Position numbers and translations under genes: made by a program | Assembly (NCBI GenBank): GCA_030607655.1 | Contig: JAUWJN010000122.1 | Span: forward strand, 1-7,202 | Reading direction: 5' to 3' | DNA from: a bacterium | GTDB lineage: Bacteria > Armatimonadota > Zipacnadia > Zipacnadales > Zipacnadaceae | DNA: 7,202 nt | In this document: positions 1 to 7,108 of the stretch, piece by piece | Layout: every line of letters begins with the position of its first letter | Numbering within the stretch: the stretch's first letter is position 1 | Notes under the pieces: model-generated | Told to the model about the DNA's origin: nothing | Databases searched by the model: none | Seen by the model: only the letters and a program-made list of their open reading frames with translations

Positions 1-2
1 AG

Positions 3-1118
3 CAGCCGTTTGAATTCGAACTCCAGGACCGCACTGGCAGGCCTCACATGGTCATTTCTTGCGCTGAATTCGACCCCCACAGCATGTTACTTGAGGACCA
101 GGGCGAGATCCAGGAGAAGCTCTTCGAACTTCTAACGACCATTATCGCGAGAATACTGGTCATCGACGACCCCGAGCAGCTCTTCCAGAGGCTGTTCCAC
201 GAGGAACTCGCGCTCGAGCGCTCCATCGGTTTTACGGGCAGCTTCGTCACTGTGGGCAACGTACTGGGGTATGAGCCCAAAGCCCGGATATCAGATTGGT
301 CTGAGCCGCAGGCTCAAGAGTACCGACTCAGGCGCTGGAAGGCATGGGACGCGGACGATGCGCGCGCTGAGAAGCGGCCTCCAGACGCTGAACGCTCGAC
401 ACCCACGCCTGGTGAGGGAGAGCCACCTCCGGGTGTACTCGATCAGGTGCGTACGAAACACACTCAGATCCAGATCATCTCTCTCATACGGGAAACGCTC
501 TGGGATCAGGCAGAGTGGTGGGGGACCGCCTTCATCGTATCCCTCGACGGATCGGCCCCCCCTGTCCTCGCGCCCATCTTCGAGAATGCCGAGGCGGCCG
601 ACCAGATATTCGCCCAGTGGCGTAGCGAGTTGGGGATCCGCGACGAGGAGGAACGGCTCCGGATCGCCATCGTGCGTGGCATAGATAAGACGAAACCGCA
701 TTCATACAGCGTCGTCATTGGCTCAAATCCCGATGTTGTATTCTCGCAGCCGGATCTGCGGTACACTGGCTTCGTCAGCCGTGTCAATACGATGGAGCCG
801 GTATCCGACCAAAATCTGGAAATGTTTCTTCGGAGCTACGGGATATTCGGCGCCTACTTCCTCGCCCCCGCTATCGTGAAACATCAAATGTCTGAACCCC
901 AGGTTATCCCCGATCATCACCTGCTCAAGCGCCAGTTGCACGTGCGGGAGGCTTGGGAGATCGGCCGGCATGACGTTGACGCTGTCGCCATCAACCATGA
1001 CGACGCACCAATCATCCCAGATGGCCAGAACGAACCTCCAGTGCTCGAGCTGCTTCGCTGGAAGCGTGAGCGGCTGTCCTCGTCCACTGACTCGCCACCT
1101 GCATCTGGCTTGTCTTGA
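3..1118 (+). CDS. Hypothetical protein, 5'-partial at window edge
   Basis: I do not recognise this protein and assign no function. The frame has no stop from base 3 to the TGA at 1116-1118. The first ATG is at 48, but no convincing ribosome binding site precedes it, and the codons before it (reading QPFEFELQDRTGRPH) look like ordinary protein, so the true start is probably left of the window; from the ATG it would be 356 residues. Numbering from that ATG, residues 1-85 are an acidic, largely helical segment containing ERSIGFTGSFVTVGNVLG. Residues about 100-130 are a Pro/Glu/Asp-rich probable linker. Residues about 135-290 look like a globular domain with WWGTAFIVSLDG, a PPVLAPIF strand and a SYSVVIGSNPD segment. 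There is no signal peptide or membrane segment, so it is probably cytoplasmic. It is convergent with, and slightly overlaps, the aminotransferase remnant on the other strand. Its last residues may therefore derive from a rearrangement. Confidence 0.7.
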   Translation, partial: QPFEFELQDRTGRPHMVISCAEFDPHSMLLEDQGEIQEKLFELLTTIIARILVIDDPEQLFQRLFHEELALERSIGFTGSFVTVGNVLGYEPKARISDWSEPQAQEYRLRRWKAWDADDARAEKRPPDAERSTPTPGEGEPPPGVLDQVRTKHTQIQIISLIRETLWDQAEWWGTAFIVSLDGSAPPVLAPIFENAEAADQIFAQWRSELGIRDEEERLRIAIVRGIDKTKPHSYSVVIGSNPDVVFSQPDLRYTGFVSRVNTMEPVSDQNLEMFLRSYGIFGAYFLAPAIVKHQMSEPQVIPDHHLLKRQLHVREAWEIGRHDVDAVAINHDDAPIIPDGQNEPPVLELLRWKRERLSSSTDSPPASGLS

Positions 1119-1309
1119 TACTCTTTCAGACACGCCACCAATGTGGCCAGGGACAGGCACTCGCCACCGTAGGTCACAGTTATCACTAGGTCAGCCGCCA
1201 CTTGCATAACCTCAGGCCGCTTGCTCATAGTTTGCGAGCCACCCGGAATCAATTGCACGGCCCGCTGATAAAGTTGCTCGGAAGTATCCAATGGTAGGGG
1301 GTGGGGCAT
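1109..1309 (-). pseudogene. Class III aminotransferase remnant (GSA aminotransferase-like), internally deleted and 3'-truncated
   Basis: The reading frame starts with ATG at 1309-1307, preceded on the minus strand by AGGAGA with 9 bases of spacing, so the start looks genuine. Residues 10-35 (SEQLYQRAVQLIPGGSQTMSKRPEVM) match the N-terminus of glutamate-1-semialdehyde-type class III PLP aminotransferases (SExLYxRAxxxIPGGxQTxSKRP). Residues 36-67 (ADLVITVTYGGECLSLA, then a VACLKEYQDK helix) match a segment that in intact family members lies a few hundred residues further on, after the PLP lysine. The substrate-binding core and the catalytic lysine region are therefore missing. Homology stops near 1109, where the plus-strand gene ends. 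The frame stays open to 917, but those residues are antisense to that gene and look like nothing. It is non-functional as an aminotransferase; whether the stub is expressed is unknown. The family match is from memory of its motifs, not from an alignment. Confidence 0.72.
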
Positions 1310-1332
1310 TTCTTATCTCTCCTGAAATTTCG
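1310..1332 (-). promoter_or_regulatory. Short gap carrying the ribosome binding site of the aminotransferase remnant
   Basis: The 23 bases between the TAG stop of the membrane-protein gene and the remnant's ATG read, on the minus strand, CAGGAGAGATAAGAA immediately before ATG. AGGAGA is a strong Shine-Dalgarno sequence at normal spacing. The short gap indicates the two minus-strand genes were transcribed together. The site supports the 1309 start and argues that an intact gene once stood here. Confidence 0.6.
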
Positions 1333-1680
1333 CTAGGGTAGGCTTGCGGGTGGGTCAATAGCCGTGGTATCGTCCGGGGAGGCGTGCAATCGCTGCTTAG
1401 TGAGGCGAGCGCGGATTTGATAAGTGCTCTTCTGATAGGCGTATGTTATCAGTATCATTACCAGATAGCCAGCCATCATCGCCAGAATAACCGCCGGCAG
1501 CCATGCCCACCAGGGCCAGCCATGCGCGGCTAGTTGCGCCCAGGTAAGCACCGCGATTCCCAGCGCGAACAGCCGCCGGGTCCACTCGTGGAGCAAAAAC
1601 CTAAATAGCCAGTCAGTTGACAGAGCAGTCATAGTTACCTTAGAATAGTGAAGTGTTAACTGGTCATATTTCTCTGGCAT
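1333..1680 (-). CDS. Small two-helix membrane protein of unknown function
   Basis: This is a 115-residue protein from the ATG at 1680-1678, ending at TAG 1335-1333. An in-frame TTG at 1686 would add two residues. The ribosome binding site AAGGAGG (minus strand, about 1691-1697) is about 10 bases from the ATG but only 4 from the TTG, so I prefer the ATG. The sequence has a short polar N-terminus, a hydrophobic helix around residues 37-55 (FALGIAVLTWAQLAAHGW) and a second around 57-82 (WLPAVILAMMAGYLVMILITY) joined by a tight Trp/Pro-rich turn. A basic tail (RARLTKQR) follows, then a polar C-terminus. This is a helical hairpin in the cytoplasmic membrane with both ends probably inside. I recognise no family. 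It lies 23 bases upstream of the aminotransferase remnant on the same strand and is divergent from larC, with only 52 bases between the starts. Confidence 0.7.
   Translation of the reverse strand: MPEKYDQLTLHYSKVTMTALSTDWLFRFLLHEWTRRLFALGIAVLTWAQLAAHGWPWWAWLPAVILAMMAGYLVMILITYAYQKSTYQIRARLTKQRLHASPDDTTAIDPPASLP
1617..1646 (+). promoter_or_regulatory. Sigma-70-type promoter candidate for larC
   Basis: A perfect TTGACA at 1617-1622 is followed, 18 bases later, by TAGAAT at 1641-1646 (five of six matches to TATAAT). This predicts a transcript start near 1653 and a leader of about 80 bases before the larC ATG. The promoter lies inside the N-terminal coding part of the divergent membrane-protein gene, which fits the very short gap between the two starts. 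It is a sequence match only. Confidence 0.5.
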
Positions 1681-1717
1681 ACACAATGTTCCTCCTTGCC
1701 CACCACACGGTATTTTC

Positions 1718-1722
1718 AGGAG
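1718..1722 (+). promoter_or_regulatory. larC: Ribosome binding site of larC
   Basis: AGGAG lies 10 bases before the ATG at 1733 and fixes the larC start. The encoded protein begins with the expected MKIAYLD strand, so no upstream extension is needed. The 52-base gap 1681-1732 also carries the ribosome binding site of the divergent membrane-protein gene on the other strand. I see no convincing minus-strand promoter for that gene here. Confidence 0.65.
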
Positions 1723-1732
1723 ATTTGCGGAT

Positions 1733-2968
1733 ATGAAGATCGCCTATTTAGATGTCTTTATAGGTATAAGTGGCGATATGATGTTGGGGGCGCTTATTGA
1801 TGCCGGTGCCGATGTGTACCAGCTTCGTGAACAGCTTGAGGGCCTGCCCATAAGTAACTGGCAGCTCAGCGCCGAGAAGATTTCCAAAGGGGGCATTCAG
1901 GCCACTAAAGCCACTGTTTCACTTCACGAACATCAAGAGCATTCCCATCCCCACCGCCGCTATGTCGAGCTGGCGGAGATGATACAGACCTCCGAGCTTC
2001 CCACTGAAGTCATTGAGCAGTCGCTGGCCGTACTGCGCACGGTAGCTGAGGCCGAGGCAACTGTCCACGGCGTTCCTGTTGACGAAATACACTTCCACGA
2101 ACTAGGCGGTGTGGATACTCTGATTGATATTGTCGGCAGTGTAATAGGGTTCCGGTTGCTGGGCGTGGATACGATATACTGTTCGCCGCTACCCATCTCG
2201 CATGGTTATGTAGACACGGCTCACGGCCGGCTGCCGGTACCTCCACCAGCCGTAACCGAGCTGCTGAAAGGTGTGCCGACCTTTCCAGTGGATGTTGACG
2301 GGGAGACGGTAACTCCTACCGGTGCGGCTCTAGCCGCAAGTCTTTCCCAACGAGTTGGGGCTTTCCCGCCGATGGTAGTGGAAAGTATCGGGTATGGCGC
2401 CGGGACGAAGGACTTTCCCGGCCGGCCCAATGTTCTGCGACTCTGGATTGGCCATGTGGCGGGGGATGGGCTGAGCACCGATGAGGAGCAATTCGTGGTT
2501 GACGAAGTGGTCACTATCGAGGCTAACATGGATGATATGAATCCGGAACTTCAGCCGGCATTGGTGGAGAAGATTCTCAGTGAGGGCGCCTTGGATGCCT
2601 GGCTGACACCGATACAAATGAAAAAGGGGCGGCCGGCAGTGAAACTGGCGGCACTGACTGCTCCTGAGAATGCCGAGGTAATAACGGAAATAATTCTGCG
2701 GGAGAGTACCAGCTTTGGGGTGAGGCTGACTAGCGGGCAGCGCCGCTGCCTGTTGCGGGAGACTATTACCGTGGCAACCGCCTACGGCGATTTGCCGGTG
2801 AAGGTAGGACGAATAGGTTCAGAGGTAGTGACCGTCGCTCCGGAATATGAAGACTGCCGACGGGCGGCACAGGAGTATAACGTCCCGCTGAAAGTAATCT
2901 ACGCCGCCGCCAGCGCCGCGGCCAGTGTGCTGTGGGTGGGAGGAGCGGGCGAGGATAGCCAGGAATAA
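1733..2968 (+). CDS. larC: LarC, nickel insertion protein for the nickel-pincer (NPN) cofactor
   Basis: LarC (DUF111/TIGR00299 family) is the CTP-dependent cyclometallase that inserts nickel into pyridinium-3,5-bisthiocarboxylate mononucleotide. This is the last step in making the cofactor of lactate racemase LarA and related racemases/epimerases, and it acts in the cytoplasm. The 411 residues are full length. Motifs in order: N-terminal MKIAYLDVFIGISGDMMLGA (1-20); a short His-rich loop with His65, 67, 70, 72 and 74; HFHELGGVD (120-128); YCSPLPISHG with HGRLPVPPPA after it; TPTGAAL (from 194); IGYGAGTKDFPGRPNVLRL; EANMDDMNPE (263-272); KKGRP (297-301); PEYEDC (370-375). The first motif departs from the usual DCFSGxxGDM, with Val8 and Ile10 in place of Cys/Pro and Ser/Ala. 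Lactobacillus plantarum splits the gene into larC1/larC2 joined by programmed frameshifting; here it is one uninterrupted frame. It may share a transcript with the activase 150 bases downstream. Confidence 0.95.
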   Translation: MKIAYLDVFIGISGDMMLGALIDAGADVYQLREQLEGLPISNWQLSAEKISKGGIQATKATVSLHEHQEHSHPHRRYVELAEMIQTSELPTEVIEQSLAVLRTVAEAEATVHGVPVDEIHFHELGGVDTLIDIVGSVIGFRLLGVDTIYCSPLPISHGYVDTAHGRLPVPPPAVTELLKGVPTFPVDVDGETVTPTGAALAASLSQRVGAFPPMVVESIGYGAGTKDFPGRPNVLRLWIGHVAGDGLSTDEEQFVVDEVVTIEANMDDMNPELQPALVEKILSEGALDAWLTPIQMKKGRPAVKLAALTAPENAEVITEIILRESTSFGVRLTSGQRRCLLRETITVATAYGDLPVKVGRIGSEVVTVAPEYEDCRRAAQEYNVPLKVIYAAASAAASVLWVGGAGEDSQE

Positions 2969-3118
2969 GCAAATGTAGGAAATAGTCCTCTGTGTGGTAT
3001 GCTTGGCCATAGAGGGTATTTTGTGTATAATTATGCTGTTTCCCATAGGCAACCCCGCGTTTGTCAACATTTTGGTATTCCCGAGTAGTCTGGGCAGCAC
3101 TAAAAGGAAAGCTGACGT
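2969..3118 (+). promoter_or_regulatory. larC-activase spacer with promoter candidate and ribosome binding site
   Basis: This 150-base spacer holds no gene. TTGGCC at 3003-3008 and a perfect TATAAT at 3026-3031, 17 bases apart, form a good promoter candidate with a transcript start near 3038 and an 80-base leader. AAGGA at 3104-3108, 10 bases before the ATG, is the ribosome binding site of the activase. An imperfect hairpin (CCTCT at 2987-2991 with AGAGG at 3011-3015, plus TGG/CCA inside) is followed by GTATTTT. It could be a weak terminator after larC, but it overlaps the -35 element and I give it low weight. The activase therefore may have its own promoter as well as read-through from larC. 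Confidence 0.45.
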
Positions 3119-6100
3119 ATGGGCACAGATAATCTACATATCGGGATTGACGTAGGCTCAGTAAGCGTCAATCTGGTAGTGATAGATGCCAATGGTGAGG
3201 TGCTCCAGGAGGAGTATTTGCGCCATCAGGGCCAGCCGATGGCGGTGGCAGCGGATGCTATTCGGCGAGCAGTCGAGAAGTATGGAGACGAGCGCATTAC
3301 GGGTCTGGCGGCTACCGGCAGCGGTGGGCGGGTGGTCGCCGATACTCTGGAAGCTATCTTTGTCAATGAGGTGGTGGCCCAAGCCGCCGCCACCAGCCGA
3401 CTGTATCCTCAGATCCGGACCATCATTGAGATTGGCGGCGAGGACTCCAAACTGATATTTGTAGACCCGGAAGCCGGCGGCGGCAGCCAGGTCAGTGATT
3501 TCGCGATGAACGCCGCCTGTGCCGCGGGCACGGGCTCATTCCTCGACGAACAAGCGGTTCGCCTGGGTCTGGAGATTGAAGAGTTCGGGCGACTGGCCCT
3601 CAAGTCAGAGAATCCTCCCCGCGTGGCGGGCCGGTGCAGTGTTTTTGCCAAAACCGATATGATTCACCTCCAGCAGAAGGCGACCCCGGAATACGACATC
3701 ATCGCTGGGCTTTGCTTTGCCCTGGCCCGCAACTTCAAAAGTACCGTCAGCTCCGGAACTGATATCCAACTGCCGCTGTCGTTCCAGGGGGGGTTAGGCG
3801 CGAATCCGGGCATGGTCAGGGCGATCAAAGAGGTCTTTGAGGCTGACGGCGATGATTTTGTCATCCCCAAGCACTTCGCGGCGATGGGCGCTATCGGTGC
3901 AGTCTACACAGGGCGGGACAGTGACGCTATTCGGCCTCCCAATTTGGACAATCTCGCTGAGCTGGCCCGTCATATCGTTTCACCTCGCCAGGAGAAGAAA
4001 ATCCCGCCGCTGCGTCTGGATGAATCCAGCATCCGAGCATCTCAATTGGTTCCCCTAGGTGAGAGAACTGACGAGAAGATCCCCGGATATCTGGGAGTAG
4101 ATGTAGGCTCGATCAGCACGTGTCTGGCGGTGATTGATACTGAGGGCCAGGTGCTGGCCAAGGAATACCTGATGACCGCCGGCCAGCCCCTGGCTGCAGT
4201 ACAGGAGGGGCTGCGACGCATCGGTGAGAAGGTGGGAGATATTGTCGAGGTCCGCGGCGCCTGCACCACTGGTTCAGGCCGCTACCTGACGGGGGACTTC
4301 ATCGGCGCTGATGTAGTGAGGAACGAGATTACGGCTCATGCCCGGGGAGCTTTACATGTTGACCCCCAGGTGGATACTATCTTTGAAATCGGTGGGCAGG
4401 ATAGCAAATATATTAGCCTCGAGAGTGGGGTAGTAGTAGACTTTGCGATGAACAATGTCTGTGCGGCGGGCACCGGCTCATTCCTGGAGGAGCAGGCCGA
4501 TCAGCTGAATATCTCTATCAAGAATGAATTTGCCCAGCTAGCCTTCCAGTCGCAGTCTCCCCTGGACCTGGGTGAGCGCTGTACCGTATTTATGGGCACT
4601 CAGGTGGTCCGTAATCAGCAAGCCGGCGCTGATACCAGGGATATAGTAGCCGGTTTGGCCTATTCCATCGTCTATAATTATCTTAATCGGGTGGTGGAGC
4701 GCCGGCGGGTAGGCAATCATATCTTCTTCCAGGGCGGCACAGCACTCAATAAGGCCGTGGTCGCGGCCTTTGAAAATGTGCTGGACAAGCCCATCACCGT
4801 TCCGCCGGACAACGAGGTGATTGGGGCCGTCGGCTGTGCCCTAATCGCTCAAGACCTAGACAGTGGCGGGGGCAGCGACTTCAAGGGCTTTGAGCTGGCT
4901 GACCAGGATTACAGTATTGAGTCATTCATCTGCCACGACTGTCCTAACGAATGTGAGATAAACAAGGTAACCGTAGCAGGGGAAGAGCCCCTGTTTTACG
5001 GCAGTCGCTGCGGGAAATATGATGTGAAGAAGGATGCTAAGAAGGTTGTGGGCCTCCCGGATTTGTTCGGTGAGCGCGAGCGGATGCTGCTGAATTCTTA
5101 CACTCCTTCCCGCGAATTGCCCGCGGACGCCCCCCGGGTGGGTATTCCGCGGGCCCTGGAATTTCACAATTTGTTCCCGCTGTGGCAGGCCTTCCTGACC
5201 GAGTTAGGCTGTGAAGTGGTACTATCAGCCCGCACGAATAAGCAGATTATCCACGAGGGAGCCGAACGCTCAATAGTCGAGACTTGCTTCCCGATGAAGC
5301 TGATGTTGGGTCATACCTTGGATGCACTGCAGCGCGATATTGACTATATCTTCCTGCCGAGTGTGGTGAATCTCCGCACGAAAGACCCGGGGATGACTGA
5401 CAGCTTCCTGTGTCCCTATTCCCAGAGTGTACCCTACACTCTGAAGTCTGCTGTTGACTTTGAAGCCTACCATGTTCAGGTGCTCCAGCCGGAGGTATAT
5501 CTGTCGCTGGGGCGCAAGCATCTGATTGATCGCCTATATGAAGTAGGTAAGACTTTAGGAAAAAGCAAACGGGAAGTGGCGCGGGCAGTTGATGCAGGGC
5601 TGGCGGCCCTGGAGGGCTTTGAGCAAGCTCTGCACCAACGCGGCCAGCAGGTGCTGGCGGAACTGAGACCTGACCAGACGGCGATAGTCATCGTCAGCCG
5701 TTCTTACAATGGCTGCGACCTGGAGGCTAACCTGCAAATACCCAAGAAACTCCAGGAGCGCGGGGCCTTGGCTATCCCGATGGACTTTCTGCCCTTGGAC
5801 GAAGTCCGCCTGCCCGCGGATTGGTTCAATATGTTCTGGGGATATGGGCAAAAGATTCTGTCAGCGGCGGAGATAATCGCTAATGATCCGCGGCTGCACG
5901 CTCTGTATTTGACTAACTTCGGCTGCGGGCCAGATTCCTTCTTGCTGCGGTTCTTCAATGAGCGGCTAGGGGGCGAGCCGTGTCTGATTATCGAAGTAGA
6001 TGAGCACAGCGCGGATGTAGGCATCATCACCCGCCTGGAAGCGTTCCTGGATAGCCTGGAGTCCACGCGGGGCCGCCAGTTTGCGGGCGGCCGCCACTTC

Positions 6101-7108
6101 CGACCTCTAAGCATCGAGCCGGGTACCGACCGCACGATCCTCATCCCCAATATGAGCAGCCATGCCCACGCTTTGGCGGCGGCTATGCAATCGTGTGGCG
6201 TGAAGGCCGAGGTCCTGGATGAGCCTGATGAAGAGACCCTGTACTGGGGGCGCAAGTATACCTCCGGCAAGGAATGCTTCCCCTTCATTGTTACTACCGG
6301 CGATATGGTCAAGTATACTCAACGGGAGGACTTTGACCGCGACAAATATGCCTTCTTTATGGGCGGGTCAGGGGGACCGTGCCGGTTTGGCCAGTATAAC
6401 ACTCTGCAGCGGATGGTCTTGGACGACGCGGGCTATCCTGACGTACCCATCTACGCTCCCAATCAAGCCAGTGGTTTCTTTGGGGACCTGAGTGTTATTG
6501 GCGGCAAGTTACTGCGCCGGACCTGGCGTGGCATGGTGGCTATTGACGTAATCGAAAAGGCGCTGCTGGAGACCCGGCCCTATGAGACTCAGTCCGGGGC
6601 AGCCCAGCAAGCCTATGACGAAAGTCTGGCGGATATCTGCACCGCTGTCCGCACTGACGGCGACTTGAACGCGGCCCTGAAGCGCAGTGTGCGGCGGTTC
6701 AAGCAGGTGCCGGTGGACGGCTCGGAACCTAAGCCTATCATTGGCCTGGTCGGCGAGTTCTACATCCGCTCTAATCGCTTTAGCAATCAGTACTTGGTTG
6801 ACGAGATTGAGAGGTTGGGTGGTGAGGTGTGGATGTCGCCGGTGTATGAGTGGTTCTTGTATCGCAACTTTCGCCGCGGCTTCCGCGCCCGACTGGACCG
6901 CCGATGGCGGCTGTGGCTGAAGAACTTGCTCACCGACAAGATCATGGTACACGATGAGCACACTTTGGTGGCGTCCTTTGACGGTTTTTTGCGCAATATT
7001 CACGAGCCGTCCACTAAACTGGCTCTTGATTATGCTGCCGAGTATATGCGGCCAACTTTTGAAGGCGAAGCGGTGATGACGGTAGGCAAGGCGGTGGATT
7101 TTTGCTAA
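3119..7108 (+). CDS. Tandem 2-hydroxyacyl-CoA dehydratase activase / DUF2229 fusion protein, frameshifted near its 3' end
   Basis: The family (BcrAD/BadFG, HgdC-type) couples ATP hydrolysis to one-electron transfer from a [4Fe-4S] cluster to radical dehydratases. The readable 1329 residues hold two activase copies. Copy 1 has the phosphate loop IGIDVGS (8-14), IEIGGEDSK (103-111), and cluster cysteines Cys134 (in AACAAGTGSF) and Cys173 (in GRCSVF). Copy 2 has GVDVGS (326-331), FEIGGQDSK (422-430), Cys448 (NNVCAAGTGSF) and Cys488 (GERCTVF). Then comes CHDCPNEC with Cys605, 608 and 612, and Cys631 in GSRCGKYD. The second half is DUF2229/HgdB-like: IPRALEFHNLFPLW, Cys723 (ETCFPMK), FLCPYSQSVP, Cys936 (NFGCGPDSF), DEHSADVG, Cys1053 (GKECFPF) and Cys1088 (GGPCRFGQY). 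It is soluble, and the start has a good ribosome binding site. The frame ends at TAA 7106-7108, but the family's next residues follow in another frame. Whether it activates a separate dehydratase or is itself an ATP-driven reductase is not known from the sequence. Confidence 0.93.
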   Translation: MGTDNLHIGIDVGSVSVNLVVIDANGEVLQEEYLRHQGQPMAVAADAIRRAVEKYGDERITGLAATGSGGRVVADTLEAIFVNEVVAQAAATSRLYPQIRTIIEIGGEDSKLIFVDPEAGGGSQVSDFAMNAACAAGTGSFLDEQAVRLGLEIEEFGRLALKSENPPRVAGRCSVFAKTDMIHLQQKATPEYDIIAGLCFALARNFKSTVSSGTDIQLPLSFQGGLGANPGMVRAIKEVFEADGDDFVIPKHFAAMGAIGAVYTGRDSDAIRPPNLDNLAELARHIVSPRQEKKIPPLRLDESSIRASQLVPLGERTDEKIPGYLGVDVGSISTCLAVIDTEGQVLAKEYLMTAGQPLAAVQEGLRRIGEKVGDIVEVRGACTTGSGRYLTGDFIGADVVRNEITAHARGALHVDPQVDTIFEIGGQDSKYISLESGVVVDFAMNNVCAAGTGSFLEEQADQLNISIKNEFAQLAFQSQSPLDLGERCTVFMGTQVVRNQQAGADTRDIVAGLAYSIVYNYLNRVVERRRVGNHIFFQGGTALNKAVVAAFENVLDKPITVPPDNEVIGAVGCALIAQDLDSGGGSDFKGFELADQDYSIESFICHDCPNECEINKVTVAGEEPLFYGSRCGKYDVKKDAKKVVGLPDLFGERERMLLNSYTPSRELPADAPRVGIPRALEFHNLFPLWQAFLTELGCEVVLSARTNKQIIHEGAERSIVETCFPMKLMLGHTLDALQRDIDYIFLPSVVNLRTKDPGMTDSFLCPYSQSVPYTLKSAVDFEAYHVQVLQPEVYLSLGRKHLIDRLYEVGKTLGKSKREVARAVDAGLAALEGFEQALHQRGQQVLAELRPDQTAIVIVSRSYNGCDLEANLQIPKKLQERGALAIPMDFLPLDEVRLPADWFNMFWGYGQKILSAAEIIANDPRLHALYLTNFGCGPDSFLLRFFNERLGGEPCLIIEVDEHSADVGIITRLEAFLDSLESTRGRQFAGGRHFRPLSIEPGTDRTILIPNMSSHAHALAAAMQSCGVKAEVLDEPDEETLYWGRKYTSGKECFPFIVTTGDMVKYTQREDFDRDKYAFFMGGSGGPCRFGQYNTLQRMVLDDAGYPDVPIYAPNQASGFFGDLSVIGGKLLRRTWRGMVAIDVIEKALLETRPYETQSGAAQQAYDESLADICTAVRTDGDLNAALKRSVRRFKQVPVDGSEPKPIIGLVGEFYIRSNRFSNQYLVDEIERLGGEVWMSPVYEWFLYRNFRRGFRARLDRRWRLWLKNLLTDKIMVHDEHTLVASFDGFLRNIHEPSTKLALDYAAEYMRPTFEGEAVMTVGKAVDFC
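7099..7103 (+). other. Homopolymer T5: probable single-base insertion (frameshift site)
   Basis: The main frame reads GAT TTT TGC TAA across this run. With four Ts it would read GAT TTT GCT AAG AAG GGC and stay open to the window end with family-like residues. One surplus base in a homopolymer is the simplest explanation, either a sequencing/assembly error or a true mutation. Confidence 0.8.

Noticed and set aside
291..701. Minus-strand and alternative plus-strand frames inside the left-edge gene
   Set aside because: The main plus frame is longer and protein-like throughout; the others are low-complexity Arg/Ser/Pro-rich shadows.
917..1108. C-terminal part of the open minus-strand frame that begins at 1309
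   Set aside because: Beyond about residue 67 it loses all similarity to aminotransferases and is simply antisense to the plus-strand gene (Ser/Arg-rich), so I end the remnant near 1109.
2987..3020. Hairpin followed by GTATTTT after larC as a Rho-independent terminator
   Set aside because: The stem is only 5 + 3 base pairs with an internal loop, the T tract is short and broken, and it overlaps the -35 of a better-supported promoter; it is mentioned in the spacer entry only.
5704..6312. Long open minus-strand frame (202 codons) opposite the activase gene
   Set aside because: It is antisense to strongly conserved coding sequence, has no recognisable domain, and its composition (Arg/Ser/Pro-rich) is typical of a shadow frame.
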